From contig CANPGM010000019.1 of the NCBI GenBank assembly GCA_947573605.1, positions 1 to 60,032 on the forward strand: a DNA stretch of 60,032 nt, given 5' to 3'. Every line of letters starts with the position of its first letter. Position 1 is the stretch's first letter. Shown here piece by piece: positions 52,397 through 60,032 of the stretch. The translations under genes and the position numbers were made by a program. The notes under the pieces are model-generated. The model saw only the letters and a list, made by a program, of their open reading frames with translations, was not told where the DNA came from and searched no databases. This DNA is from an uncultured Roseburia sp. Lineage in GTDB: Bacteria; Bacillota; Clostridia; Lachnospirales; Lachnospiraceae.

Positions 52397-52951
52397 ATGT
52401 CATTATCTTTTGGGATATTAGGATTTCTAAATTATAAGCCTATGAGCGGTTACGATTTAGTAAAAGCATTTGAGTCTTCGCTGGAATTTTTCTGGCACGC
52501 TCAAAACAGCCATATTTATCTGGAATTGAAAAAGCTGGAACAGAAAGGTTATATTTGCGGTAAAACCGTGATTCAGTCAGAACGTCCGAATAAAAAGATT
52601 TTTTCCATTACGGAAACCGGAAAAAAAGAATTTCTGTCCTGGCTTGCCAAAGAGAACGGAGAAGACCTGACGCATTTTAAAAGCGCTTTTCTGATGAAGA
52701 TATTTTTCAGCGGAAATACGCCGCCCGCGCAGAGCGCAAAGCTGCTGAGACAATTTTTAAACGATTGCGAAGTTTATCTTCATAAAATGGAAGCCATTCC
52801 TGAAAGCATAGAAAACTATGGTTCGGACAAAGAATTCTATCAGACCATTTACTGGCAGCTCACGGCTGATTTCGGACAACGTTATATCAAAACCTGTATT
52901 GAATGGGCAAACCATTGTATTGAGATACTGGATACTTTCAAAGAAGCGTAA
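52397..52951 (+). CDS. PadR family regulator with C-terminal Vir-type domain
   Basis: A 184-residue regulator: PadR winged helix (about 1-85, ILGFLNYKPMSGYDLVKAFE, SHIYLELKKLEQKGYI) and a helical C-terminal domain (about 95-180), the longer PadR class. GGAGG lies before the ATG. It is divergent from the short padR operon and 39 bases ahead of the Fe-S gene, which it probably controls. Confidence 0.92.
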   Translation: MSLSFGILGFLNYKPMSGYDLVKAFESSLEFFWHAQNSHIYLELKKLEQKGYICGKTVIQSERPNKKIFSITETGKKEFLSWLAKENGEDLTHFKSAFLMKIFFSGNTPPAQSAKLLRQFLNDCEVYLHKMEAIPESIENYGSDKEFYQTIYWQLTADFGQRYIKTCIEWANHCIEILDTFKEA

Positions 52952-52990
52952 GAGAGAAAAACACACGAATACACCTGGAGGACACAAGCT

Positions 52991-53830
52991 ATGATGGAAA
53001 AATTAAAAAAGATGAAAAAATTTATGTTACCGGCCATGATGTGGCTGATTTTTGAAACAATAGCCGTCACGCTTTGGCTTACGAAGCAAAACCTTTTTTA
53101 TTTATTTAATTTCAGCTATATCGGGACCGCTTTAGCAATAGGTTTTCTTCTATTTCAGTTTCAATACCGGCATGCGCGCAGAGTTGCACAGTTTTTAGTC
53201 GGAACCTATATGTTTGTCTACCTCGGATTAATCTGCAATGAAAATATGCAGATCGAAGGATTCTGGTACTACCTCTTTACCGGCGTATTTGAAGCCGCAA
53301 CGATTCATTATGCGGTGGCCAAAATATTCGGACCGCTGATTTTCGGCCGGGGATGGTGCGGATTCGCCTGCTGGACGGCAATGGTTCTGGATCTGCTCCC
53401 GTATAAGACACCGCAGCATCCCAGAAAAAAATGGGGCTTTATCAGATACATTATGTTTGCGCTGTCCTTCCTCTTTGTCGCCGCCTTATTTCTTGCACAA
53501 ACAAATCATATGGAACGGATCATGTTCTGGACATTTTTAATTGGAAACGGTCTGTACTATCTGGTCGGTATTGTTTTGGCGTTCACACTGAAGGACAACC
53601 GCGCTTTTTGCAAATACATATGTCCGGTCGCCGTGTTTTTAAAACCCATGTCCTATTTTTCTCTGCTGCGCGTCAAATGCGATAAAGATAAATGCATTTC
53701 CTGCGGCAAGTGCAAAAAAGTATGTCCTATGGACGTTGATGTAACGGATAATTCCAGAAAACGTGAAAATGGAACGGAGTGCATTTTATGTTATGAGTGC
53801 GTGAAAGCATGTCCCAAAAATGCGCTGTAA
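52991..53830 (+). CDS. Membrane 4Fe-4S protein (NosR/NapH-like)
   Basis: A 279-residue protein with about five membrane helices and the NapH-type motifs GRGWCGFACWTA and CKYICPVAVF, each with two cysteines. Two 4Fe-4S ferredoxin motifs lie at the C-terminus (CISCGKCKKVCP and CILCYECVKACP). Such proteins pass electrons through the membrane; the partner is not encoded next to it. GGAGG lies before the double ATG at 52991. Transcribed with the PadR gene and closed by the stem-loop at 53848. Confidence 0.9.
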   Translation: MMEKLKKMKKFMLPAMMWLIFETIAVTLWLTKQNLFYLFNFSYIGTALAIGFLLFQFQYRHARRVAQFLVGTYMFVYLGLICNENMQIEGFWYYLFTGVFEAATIHYAVAKIFGPLIFGRGWCGFACWTAMVLDLLPYKTPQHPRKKWGFIRYIMFALSFLFVAALFLAQTNHMERIMFWTFLIGNGLYYLVGIVLAFTLKDNRAFCKYICPVAVFLKPMSYFSLLRVKCDKDKCISCGKCKKVCPMDVDVTDNSRKRENGTECILCYECVKACPKNAL

Positions 53831-53847
53831 TTTAAGAATAAATGAAT

Positions 53848-53880
53848 AAATCGCTGAAGTCTCATGACCTCAGCGATTTT
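53848..53880 (+). terminator. Terminator of the PadR/Fe-S operon
   Basis: AAATCGCTGA (53848-53857) and TCAGCGATTT (53870-53879) are perfect ten-base arms, with an inner GTC/GAC pair and T-residues after. Confidence 0.75.
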
Positions 53881-53938
53881 ACGATTTGGGGAGTTTTTTA
53901 CAGCCCCCTTGTTTTCTGCTTCGGATGCTTCTGTTCCT

Positions 53939-54844
53939 TCACTTGGAGATCTGCGCCTGCTTTAAAATTCCAACTCCGATCGGATACGGCCCGGTATGAA
54001 CCCCGATTGTCGCGCCGATCTGGTAAATTCCGATTTCATCGATCCCAAGCCGTTCCTTCACCAGCTCTTTTAGCATTTCGCGGAAAGAGACAGCCTCCTC
54101 ATAATCATAACCATAGCCGATACAAAAACTGTACTCTCCCGGCCTGGCGCCCGTCTCGTCCAGATATTCCGTTAAAAGATCTCTGACCCGCTCCATAGAT
54201 TTGACACGATTCCTCGTAATTCCGGAATTAAAGATCTCTCCCTCCTTTAAGGTAATTAACGGTTTGATTTTTAACACGCCGCCGGCAAGTCCGGCCAGCT
54301 TTCCAATTCGGCCGCCGTGTTTTAAATAATCGATACTTCCGACCGTAAAAAAGATTCGGCCGGTTTCCCGGATCTGCAGAAGCTTTTCGATGATTGCCTC
54401 ATATCCTATCCCCATATCCCGCAGGCGGCATGCCTCAAGCACATAAAGTCCCTGTAATACGGTGTCCAAAATGGAATCGATCACCGTAATGCGCGCGCCC
54501 TGATATTCTTCTAAAATCATATCTCTCGCCGTAACCGCCGACTGAAGCGAGCCGCTGAATTTTTTCGTAATGCAGATGCAGATTACCGGCGTTCCCTCTT
54601 TTACATACGGCTCAAACGCTTCGTAATAGTCCTGCACGGAAGGCATGGACGTCTTCGGAAAAACCTGCGGATTCTCTACCATGCTTCCATAAAAATCCCG
54701 AATGTCCAGTTCTTCGATTTCTTTTTTATAATGTTCCCCGTCAAAGGAAACATAAAAAGGCACAACCTTTATCCCTTTTTCTTCTGTCAGTTCTTTCGGA
54801 AGGTCTAACGAACCGTCGCTGATAATCTGAACTTTTTCCTGCAT
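53939..54844 (-). CDS. DegV family fatty-acid-binding protein
   Basis: A 301-residue protein of the DegV family: IISDGSLDLPKELTEEKGIKVVPFYVSFDG (4-33), TSMPSVQDYYEAFEP, CICITKKFSGSLQSA and GRIGKLAGLAGGVLKIKPLI, with IGVHTGPYPIGVGIL at the end. DegV/FakB-like proteins bind one fatty acid and present it to the FakA kinase; no fakA is nearby. It has its own promoter (54872-54900), and the ATG follows a GGGGGG stretch. Confidence 0.95.
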   Translation of the reverse strand: MQEKVQIISDGSLDLPKELTEEKGIKVVPFYVSFDGEHYKKEIEELDIRDFYGSMVENPQVFPKTSMPSVQDYYEAFEPYVKEGTPVICICITKKFSGSLQSAVTARDMILEEYQGARITVIDSILDTVLQGLYVLEACRLRDMGIGYEAIIEKLLQIRETGRIFFTVGSIDYLKHGGRIGKLAGLAGGVLKIKPLITLKEGEIFNSGITRNRVKSMERVRDLLTEYLDETGARPGEYSFCIGYGYDYEEAVSFREMLKELVKERLGIDEIGIYQIGATIGVHTGPYPIGVGILKQAQISK

Positions 54845-54871
54845 AATCTATCCCCCCTGCAATTTGTCCTT

Positions 54872-54900
54872 ATTATAATCGCTTTTTAGGGATTTCACAA
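54872..54900 (-). promoter_or_regulatory. DegV promoter
   Basis: Minus strand TTGTGA (54900-54895), 17 bases, TATAAT (54877-54872), about 28 bases before the ATG. The rest of the spacer up to 55020 holds nothing else I can support. Confidence 0.65.
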
Positions 54901-55020
54901 CTACTTTTCCGGTTTTTTCAGTCTATTTAATAAAGTATTTATAACTTCTTTTCCCCGCTCTTTTCCGACCGCGTATGCCCTTGATAGAAGCGGGTAACGA
55001 TATCTGCGTTTTTTTCGCGG

Positions 55021-55049
55021 TTGAATTTCTTTTTTGGGAATGATATGAT
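55021..55049 (+). promoter_or_regulatory. Restriction-modification operon promoter
   Basis: TTGAAT (55021-55026), 17 bases, TATGAT (55044-55049), about 53 bases before the start codon at 55102. Confidence 0.65.
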
Positions 55050-55101
55050 AAAAATATAAAACACATCAATTTTTGCGCCAAACGGCAGAATGAGAGGAAT
55101 T

Positions 55102-57066
55102 ATGGCAGTTGAGCAATATACGGAGAGTCTGACGCTTACCGAAATGAAATGCACAATCGGAAAAAATGACTTTGGTATCGTATTTCCACAAGGTGACGTT
55201 TCTGATATTGATAAACTTAACGCTCTTTTAAAAAATGCGGGCGGTAAGCCTAAACTCTGTGAAATAAGTGATTACTCTCAACACGGAAACGGCAAAGCCA
55301 AACCCGAATATATTATTACATTTAACGATGACCCCAGCACTATAATAGTAGTTGAGTGTAAAAGTACCATAAAAAAACATGCTACAGAAGCATTAAAACA
55401 CCCGAAAGACTATGCCGTAGACGGCGTTCTTTATTATACAAAATATCTAAAAGACGCATATAACGTGATTGCAATTGCCATAAGCGGAACTGTAAAAGAT
55501 AAAATAAAAGCGGATACTTTTTACTGGGCAAAGGGAGAAAGCGAATATCTGGCTCTTTCAAAAACTCATGATATCATTCTTGAGCCTCAAAACTATATAC
55601 GACTGATAAAAGGAGAAAAGCTGCAAAAATCATACTCCTTAGATGAAATCCGGGAGACCGCAATTACCCTTCATGATTATCTGCGGGAAATAAAGGTAAT
55701 CGAATCTCATAAACCAATATTTATTGCAGGAATCCTGATTGCTTTAAACGACGAAGATTTTTTAAAAAGTTATTCCTCACTGCCGTCATACCGTACAGTT
55801 ATGATAAATATCCAAAACGCAATCGAAAATGTTCTTTCCGACAGCGATATAAAAAACAGCCGTATCAGCTACATAAAACAGGTTTTTAAAATCCTGCTGG
55901 ACAACACAAAATTTGCGGAAATCCCTCTTGGGCACCGCAAATCCATTACATGGTATATTGAACAGCTTGAATTGAAAATCAAGCCCATGATGGACTATGC
56001 CGACAATACGCTTGACGCCTTAGGCGTGTTTTATCATGAATTTATCAAATATTCCGGCGGCGACGGCAGCGGTCTTGGAATTGTTTTAACCCCGCAGCAT
56101 TTGACAGAATTTATGTGCGATCTCGCAGGCGTAAATAAAAATAGCCGTGTTGTAGATATCTGCTGTGGCTCCGGCTCCTTTCTTGTGACCGCTATGAGTA
56201 AAATGTTTCGACAGGCAAGCGCGGCCCCCTCGGATATTGAACGAATCCGCAGAGACGGACTGTACGGCGTGGAATTTGACGACGGTCTTTACACGCTTGC
56301 AATCGCAAACATGATTATCCGCAAAGACGGTAAATCCAACATCTATAAAGGCGACTGTTTTAATGAACTGATTTCCGCTGAATTAAAGGGGATTCCGGAA
56401 GAAAACATTGACGAATTTTTAAAACTTCATGCTTCCGAGCTAAAAAATTTAAGCAGACAGGAGGCAATCAAAAGATTCCGGGGAAAAAATATCAATATTG
56501 GTTTAATGAATCCCCCTTATTCGCAGACAGATAAAGAAGAGCTTGAATTTACGGAACACCTGCTGAACATTCTGGTTCCCGGAGGTACCGGCGTCGTAGT
56601 CGTTCCAATGAGCTGCGCAATCGGGACTAAATTTAAAGAAACGAGAGAACGGCTGCTGAAGCATCATACCTTAAAGGCCGTTTTCAGTATGCCAGACGAT
56701 ATTTTTTACCCTACCGGAACAAATGTCTGCGTTATGGTTTGGGAAGCGCATACGCCTCACGACAGTAAAAAAGAGACGTTCTTCGGCTACTGTAAGGACG
56801 ACGGTTTTGTAAAGCGCAAAAAGTTAGGCCGTATCGACGCTTATAACAAATGGAAAAAAATAGAAACGGAATGGTTGCATTTATATCACAATAGAGAGGC
56901 AAAGGACGGGTTAAGCGCAAAGCACTGCGTAACCGCAAAGGACGAATGGCTCTGCGAAGCTTATATGAAAACAGATTATACAAAACTAACTCAGAAAGAT
57001 TTTCAGCAGACAATCAATGAATACCTTGCTTATCTGATAAAAAATGGTGATTTTCATGAAAATTAG
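55102..57066 (+). CDS. BcgI-like fused restriction endonuclease/adenine methylase
   Basis: A 654-residue protein. The N-terminal region has a PD-(D/E)XK nuclease pattern (PEY at 68-70, VECKST with ECK at 85-87), then a helical part. An N6-adenine methylase follows with AdoMet motif VVDICCGSGSF (350-360) and catalytic NPPY (470-473). Size and layout match the A subunit of BcgI-type (type IIB) enzymes, which cut on both sides of the site and methylate with one polypeptide. The AGAGG site supports ATG 55102; the frame opens at 55090. No separate HsdR gene is present, which agrees with a built-in nuclease. The specificity gene overlaps its 3' end by 11 bases. The region looks more AT-rich than its neighbours, as expected for a transferred island. 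Confidence 0.88.
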   Translation: MAVEQYTESLTLTEMKCTIGKNDFGIVFPQGDVSDIDKLNALLKNAGGKPKLCEISDYSQHGNGKAKPEYIITFNDDPSTIIVVECKSTIKKHATEALKHPKDYAVDGVLYYTKYLKDAYNVIAIAISGTVKDKIKADTFYWAKGESEYLALSKTHDIILEPQNYIRLIKGEKLQKSYSLDEIRETAITLHDYLREIKVIESHKPIFIAGILIALNDEDFLKSYSSLPSYRTVMINIQNAIENVLSDSDIKNSRISYIKQVFKILLDNTKFAEIPLGHRKSITWYIEQLELKIKPMMDYADNTLDALGVFYHEFIKYSGGDGSGLGIVLTPQHLTEFMCDLAGVNKNSRVVDICCGSGSFLVTAMSKMFRQASAAPSDIERIRRDGLYGVEFDDGLYTLAIANMIIRKDGKSNIYKGDCFNELISAELKGIPEENIDEFLKLHASELKNLSRQEAIKRFRGKNINIGLMNPPYSQTDKEELEFTEHLLNILVPGGTGVVVVPMSCAIGTKFKETRERLLKHHTLKAVFSMPDDIFYPTGTNVCVMVWEAHTPHDSKKETFFGYCKDDGFVKRKKLGRIDAYNKWKKIETEWLHLYHNREAKDGLSAKHCVTAKDEWLCEAYMKTDYTKLTQKDFQQTINEYLAYLIKNGDFHEN

Positions 57067-58009
57067 CGATTTATTTCTTTTACATCCTGGAAACAATTTA
57101 GAACTTTATCATATGGAAGCAGGAGACGATACAGGTATCCATTTTATTTCAAGAACCGCGCAAAATAACGGCATAGCAGCGCAGGTTTTCCCACATCAAT
57201 CAATTCCGCCGTTTCCGGCAGGATATCTTACGGTTGCTTTGGGCGGAAGCGTACTTTCGGCATTTGTACAGGAAAAGCCTTTCTATACCGCGTTTCACAT
57301 TATGGTACTTGAGCCAAAAAAAGAAATGTCTTTAAAGGAAAAGCTGTTTTACTGCATGTGTATTAAAAAAAACAATTACCGCTACAGCTATGGCAGACAG
57401 GCAAATAAAACACTGAAAGACATAGACGTTCCGGAGGTTCTCCCTGAGTGGGCACAGGAGACCAATATCTTCCCTGTCGCAACAAGCATAAAACCTTCGG
57501 TACTAAAAACAGATACTACAGACTGGAAAGAATTTACGCTTGGAGAACTTTTTACAGTAAAATATGGAATCAACATGGAACTGATTCACTGTCAGGAAAC
57601 CACGGCGGACGATCCCGATGCCGTTGCTTTCGTCGCAAGAACATCAGTCAATAACGGTATTGCCGCTTATGTAAAACGCGATCCCCTTTTTCCTCCACAG
57701 CCCGCCGGACTCATTACCTGTGCCGGAGGGGGTAGCGTCCTATCCACCTTTGTGCAAAATCGGGATTTTTACAGCGGTAGAGATTTATATCTGCTGATTC
57801 CCAAAACAAATATGAACATTTATTCCAAATTATTCTGCTGCACTGTTATCAGAAGTAATAAATACCGCTACAGCTATGGCAGACAGGCAAATAAGACATT
57901 ATCGGAACTTATTTTAAAACTTCCCGCAAACACGGATTACACTCCCGATTTTAAAGCAATGGAACGCTATATGAAAGCGCTTCCTTTCAGCGATCGAATC
58001 AAACCATAA
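57056..58009 (+). CDS. Specificity subunit with two repeated target-recognition domains
   Basis: A 317-residue protein made of two similar halves. Half 1 (about 1-125) contains GIHFISRTAQNNGIAAQV, GYLTVALGGSVLSAFVQ and NYRYSYGRQANKTL; half 2 (about 160-295) contains AVAFVARTSVNNGIAAYV, GLITCAGGGSVLSTFVQ and KYRYSYGRQANKTL. The pattern (SRT/ART..NNGI, G-G-S-V) is that of HsdS/BcgIB-like recognition domains, each reading one half of a split DNA site. The strong half-to-half identity suggests the two half-sites may be alike. ATG 57056 lies inside the methylase gene's end, so the two are translationally coupled. Confidence 0.88.
   Translation: MKISDLFLLHPGNNLELYHMEAGDDTGIHFISRTAQNNGIAAQVFPHQSIPPFPAGYLTVALGGSVLSAFVQEKPFYTAFHIMVLEPKKEMSLKEKLFYCMCIKKNNYRYSYGRQANKTLKDIDVPEVLPEWAQETNIFPVATSIKPSVLKTDTTDWKEFTLGELFTVKYGINMELIHCQETTADDPDAVAFVARTSVNNGIAAYVKRDPLFPPQPAGLITCAGGGSVLSTFVQNRDFYSGRDLYLLIPKTNMNIYSKLFCCTVIRSNKYRYSYGRQANKTLSELILKLPANTDYTPDFKAMERYMKALPFSDRIKP
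57377..57408 (+). repeat. 32-base direct repeat, copy 1 (copy 2 at 57863-57894)
   Basis: The stretch encoding YRYSYGRQANK is identical at nucleotide level in the two halves of the specificity gene (57377-57408 and 57863-57894), 486 bases apart. Exact identity over 32 bases, including third codon positions, points to recent duplication or gene conversion. Confidence 0.85.
57863..57894 (+). repeat. 32-base direct repeat, copy 2
   Basis: Second copy of the repeat at 57377-57408. The distance of 486 bases is divisible by three, so recombination between copies would delete one recognition domain in frame. Confidence 0.85.
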
Positions 58010-58035
58010 CGGCGAATATGGGTTCCTTCTCCGTC

Positions 58036-59214
58036 TTAATACGCCTTAAACCACTTCACAATCTGCCGCCCGATTTTATATAACGGCCCTTCTAATTGTT
58101 TTCTGGCATTTTTCAGTTCCTTTCGGATTTCGATATGCTGCGGACAGTGCTTCTCGCATCTCGCGCAATCAACGCAATGCGAAGCTGCGGAAGATTTTTT
58201 TCGCATCGCGGTGCACATAAAATATTCTATCAGCGCCGCCCTCTTGCCTTCGGAATATCGGCGATTATAAGCCGCAAAGGTTCCCGGAATATCGACCCCC
58301 GCAGGACACGGCATACAATATCCGCAGCCGGTACAGCCCACCTTCATCTTTGCATTTATCGCCTCGGCCACTTTTTTTAACATCTCCTCTTCCCCCGGCC
58401 CGAGTTCTCCGGCCGAAACGGAAGACGCCGTTTTTACATTCTCTTCCACCATCGGAACGGAATTCATTCCCGACAGCACGCAGGTCACTTCCGGCTGGTT
58501 CCAAAGCCACCGGAACGCCCACTGCGCCGGCGTATAATGTATCCGATATTCGTCCATGATCTTTTTTGCCGCCTCCGGCAGACGGTTTACCAGCTTACCG
58601 CCGCGCAAAGGCTCCATAATAATCACAGGCAGTTCTTTTTTATTTGCATACTGAAGTCCTCTCCGGCCGGCCTGCGAATGTTCGTCCATATAGTTATACT
58701 GAATCTGACAGAAATCCCAGTCATATGCATCCACAAGACGGCAAAACATTTCGGAATTGCCGTGATAAGAAAACCCGACCTGCCCGACTGCGCCGCTTCT
58801 CTTTTTTTCGTCAATCCATTCTAGAATCAACACGTGCTTTAATATGTCAAATGTCGTTACAAACTTAACCATATGAATCAGATAAAAAACAATATGAAAC
58901 GAAACAAACCGCTTTAACTGCTCCGAAAAATAACGTTCTATACTGTCCGCCGTTTTAATCAGATAATGCGGCAGCTTTGTCGCAATCTTTACCTGTTCTC
59001 TGATGCCGTTTTTTTGAAGAATTTCTCCAAGCGCCGCCTCGCTGCCCGGATAGACATATGCGGTATCGTAATAATTTACCCCGGCGTGAAACGCCGTAAG
59101 AATCTCTTCTTCCGCCTTTGCCATGTCAATCCTGCCGCCGTTCTGTGAAAACCGCATACAGCCGTAACCCAAAATAGAAATCTCGTTTCCGTACCTGTCT
59201 TTTCTGTAATTCAT
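58036..59214 (-). CDS. Aldo/keto reductase with C-terminal 4Fe-4S domain
   Basis: A 392-residue protein. The aldo/keto reductase barrel (about 1-290) has YGCMRFS, NYYDTAYVYPGSE (Asp/Tyr), IATKLP (Lys) and a His in FYLIHM, the catalytic tetrad. The C-terminal part has two ferredoxin motifs, CTGCGYCMPCPAGVDIP and CVDCARCEKHCPQHIEI. This fused type is common in Clostridia; the substrate is not known. The segment after the barrel's fourth strand (RFVSFHIVFYLIHMVKFVTT) differs from the usual DYIDYYLLH pattern. The gene stands alone, converging on the specificity gene with 26 bases between stops. Confidence 0.93.
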   Translation of the reverse strand: MNYRKDRYGNEISILGYGCMRFSQNGGRIDMAKAEEEILTAFHAGVNYYDTAYVYPGSEAALGEILQKNGIREQVKIATKLPHYLIKTADSIERYFSEQLKRFVSFHIVFYLIHMVKFVTTFDILKHVLILEWIDEKKRSGAVGQVGFSYHGNSEMFCRLVDAYDWDFCQIQYNYMDEHSQAGRRGLQYANKKELPVIIMEPLRGGKLVNRLPEAAKKIMDEYRIHYTPAQWAFRWLWNQPEVTCVLSGMNSVPMVEENVKTASSVSAGELGPGEEEMLKKVAEAINAKMKVGCTGCGYCMPCPAGVDIPGTFAAYNRRYSEGKRAALIEYFMCTAMRKKSSAASHCVDCARCEKHCPQHIEIRKELKNARKQLEGPLYKIGRQIVKWFKAY

Positions 59215-59259
59215 TCCGTCAATAAACCAACCCTTTCTGTTTTTTCACACAACGGCGCC

Positions 59260-59319
59260 AGAGTGTGTCTGAAAATTCATTTCTGCCATCTGCCAGAAAG
59301 CAATTTTCAGACACGCTCT
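59260..59319. repeat. Near-perfect 60-base palindrome
   Basis: The left arm AGAGTGTGTCTGAAAATT (59260-59277) and right arm AATTTTCAGACACGCTCT (59302-59319) are complementary but for one G-U/mismatch position. The interior TTTCTG and CAGAAA pair as well, leaving a small loop. It overlaps the stop codon of the metallophosphoesterase gene. It could act as a terminator, but length and symmetry also fit a mobile palindromic element (MITE- or REP-like). Confidence 0.75.
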
Positions 59320-59824
59320 AAGCATCCGCTTTTACCTTTTTTACAATTTCCTCCATAGAGACAGGCGTATAATCAATCCGTTCCACAGATACGCAATAAT
59401 GCTGCCCGCTGTAATCACAAAACATCGGCGAACCGTGTACGTGCCCGAAAATATTAGCATACGGCATATTCCGATTCACATAAAGCGGTTCGTGCGACAA
59501 AATCCAAAATCCGTTGAAAACCACGGGCAGATCATACACTTCATAAAAGCCCGCGCTCCGATAATATCCGTTCTCCCTTGTATCATGATTCCCCTTTATC
59601 AGACGTATTTTCCCGTTCAGCTTTTTAAGGACGCATGATTCACAGCCGGATGCGCCGAAATCTCCCAGCACATATACCGAATCGTCTTTTCCCACAACGG
59701 CGTTCCAGCGGTCAATCAGCGCGGCGTCCATTTCCTCTATATCTGAAAACGGTCTGTTTTCATATCTTCGGATTCGTTCGTCGCCGAAATGCGTATCCGC
59801 AATAAAATAAATCTGCTCTGACAT
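59318..59824 (-). CDS. Small calcineurin-like metallophosphoesterase
   Basis: A 168-residue phosphoesterase: YFIADTHFGDERI (Asp, His ligands), YVLGDFGA, LIKGNHDTR (the GNHD motif), LSHEPLYVN and FGHVHGSP. All metal ligands of the fold are present. Members of this short class are often annotated as phosphoesterases of unknown substrate. The stop codon falls inside the palindrome at 59260-59319, and the gene is not followed closely by another in the same direction. Confidence 0.92.
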   Translation of the reverse strand: MSEQIYFIADTHFGDERIRRYENRPFSDIEEMDAALIDRWNAVVGKDDSVYVLGDFGASGCESCVLKKLNGKIRLIKGNHDTRENGYYRSAGFYEVYDLPVVFNGFWILSHEPLYVNRNMPYANIFGHVHGSPMFCDYSGQHYCVSVERIDYTPVSMEEIVKKVKADA

Positions 59825-59928
59825 ATCTATGATATCCTTTAACCTTCATTTGTCTTATCAGCATTTTAGTACTTATTTTAACACATGGAAATCTAATATT
59901 CCACCGTTTCATAAGGAATTTCTAAAAA

Positions 59929-59945
59929 AGAGTGCTTCGCACTCT
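59929..59945 (-). terminator. Terminator for a gene beyond the right edge
   Basis: Minus strand: AGAGTGC, three-base loop, GCACTCT, then TTTTTT (59929-59923). It would end a minus-strand transcript entering from the right of the window. Between it and 60032 I see no supported coding region, although a short minus frame stopping near 59975 could be the end of that gene. Confidence 0.7.
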
Positions 59946-60032
59946 CTTGTATGCGTCTGACGGTACAGTTTCCTATAAGGATTCGGGTGTCAAAAGGCCG
60001 GTTTCAGGCTGTTGGCTGGCAAATTGCACAAA

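Noticed and set aside
57377-57894. Two-copy repeat as CRISPR-like or phage attachment sites
   Set aside because: Both copies lie inside one coding gene in frame and encode the same protein motif.
55102-58009. Ordinary type I HsdM/HsdS pair
   Set aside because: No HsdR gene nearby, and the first protein has its own N-terminal nuclease motif; BcgI-like is the better fit, although type I remains possible if residues 1-150 prove not to be a nuclease.
59950-60032. C-terminal end of a minus-strand gene at the right edge
   Set aside because: Only about 19 codons are open before a stop near 59975 and no motif is visible; the terminator at 59929 is the only firm sign of such a gene.

Overview
This window looks like a chromosome segment of a Firmicute of class Clostridia, most likely a Lachnospiraceae gut-type organism. 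The evidence is strong purine-rich ribosome binding sites (GGAGG), TTGACA/TATAAT-type promoters with 17-base spacers, a T-box leader, a fused single-chain PurL, PadR/HAAS/DUF4097 envelope-stress genes, and a two-subunit BcgI-like restriction system. Base composition is mid-40s % G+C by eye. I saw no rRNA, tRNA, CRISPR array, prophage or complete insertion sequence.

Layout. 1-1880: a MATE transporter gene followed by a broken GNAT acetyltransferase gene. 1894-25919: a large cell-surface island. Its core is a long minus-strand operon (21930 down to 7204). It encodes a signal-peptidase-like protein, a PqqD-like peptide-binding protein, a Pel-type exopolysaccharide machine (epimerase-like/PelD-like c-di-GMP receptor, PelE-like protein, multi-membrane-span protein, DUF2194 protein, PelF glycosyltransferase, PelG transporter), then a DUF2304 protein, two further glycosyltransferases and a DUF4874/DUF4832 protein. 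A second DUF4832 protein, a Stealth-type sugar-phosphate transferase, a polysaccharide flippase and a nucleotidyltransferase-like protein sit beyond it. On the other side of a shared regulatory region (21931-22228) lie a leader-bearing 150-residue secreted-protein precursor, an ABC exporter and a PqqD-HprK-like kinase. PqqD, HprK-like kinase, NTP_transf_5 protein, peptidase and ABC exporter are the kit usually seen around ribosomally made, post-translationally modified peptides. Here it is interlocked with an exopolysaccharide operon, and this is the best candidate for an undescribed system in the window.

25931-42287: mainly housekeeping and small regulators. In order: purL; a T-box(Trp)-controlled trpB2 with a Trp-containing upstream reading frame; a TetR/hydrolase pair with a clear operator; guaB and a CorC-like transporter; a membrane-anchored MerR with a UPF0145 protein; a nuclease-helicase fusion; and a MerR regulator next to a MATE gene that has suffered an internal deletion.

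42427-54844: an HPr-like protein without the active histidine; a TPR-GGDEF diguanylate cyclase that could feed the PelD-like receptor; an operon for ManA, phosphohexomutase, a CPBP protease and a CapA protein; the PadR-HAAS-DUF4097 operon; a second PadR with a membrane Fe-S protein; and a DegV protein. 55102-58009: a BcgI-like fused restriction-modification enzyme with its specificity subunit. 58036-60032: an Fe-S aldo/keto reductase, a near-perfect 60-base palindrome, a metallophosphoesterase, and a terminator belonging to a gene beyond the right edge.

Functions are assigned from motifs and family memory only; no database search was run. Start codons were chosen by ribosome-binding-site spacing.
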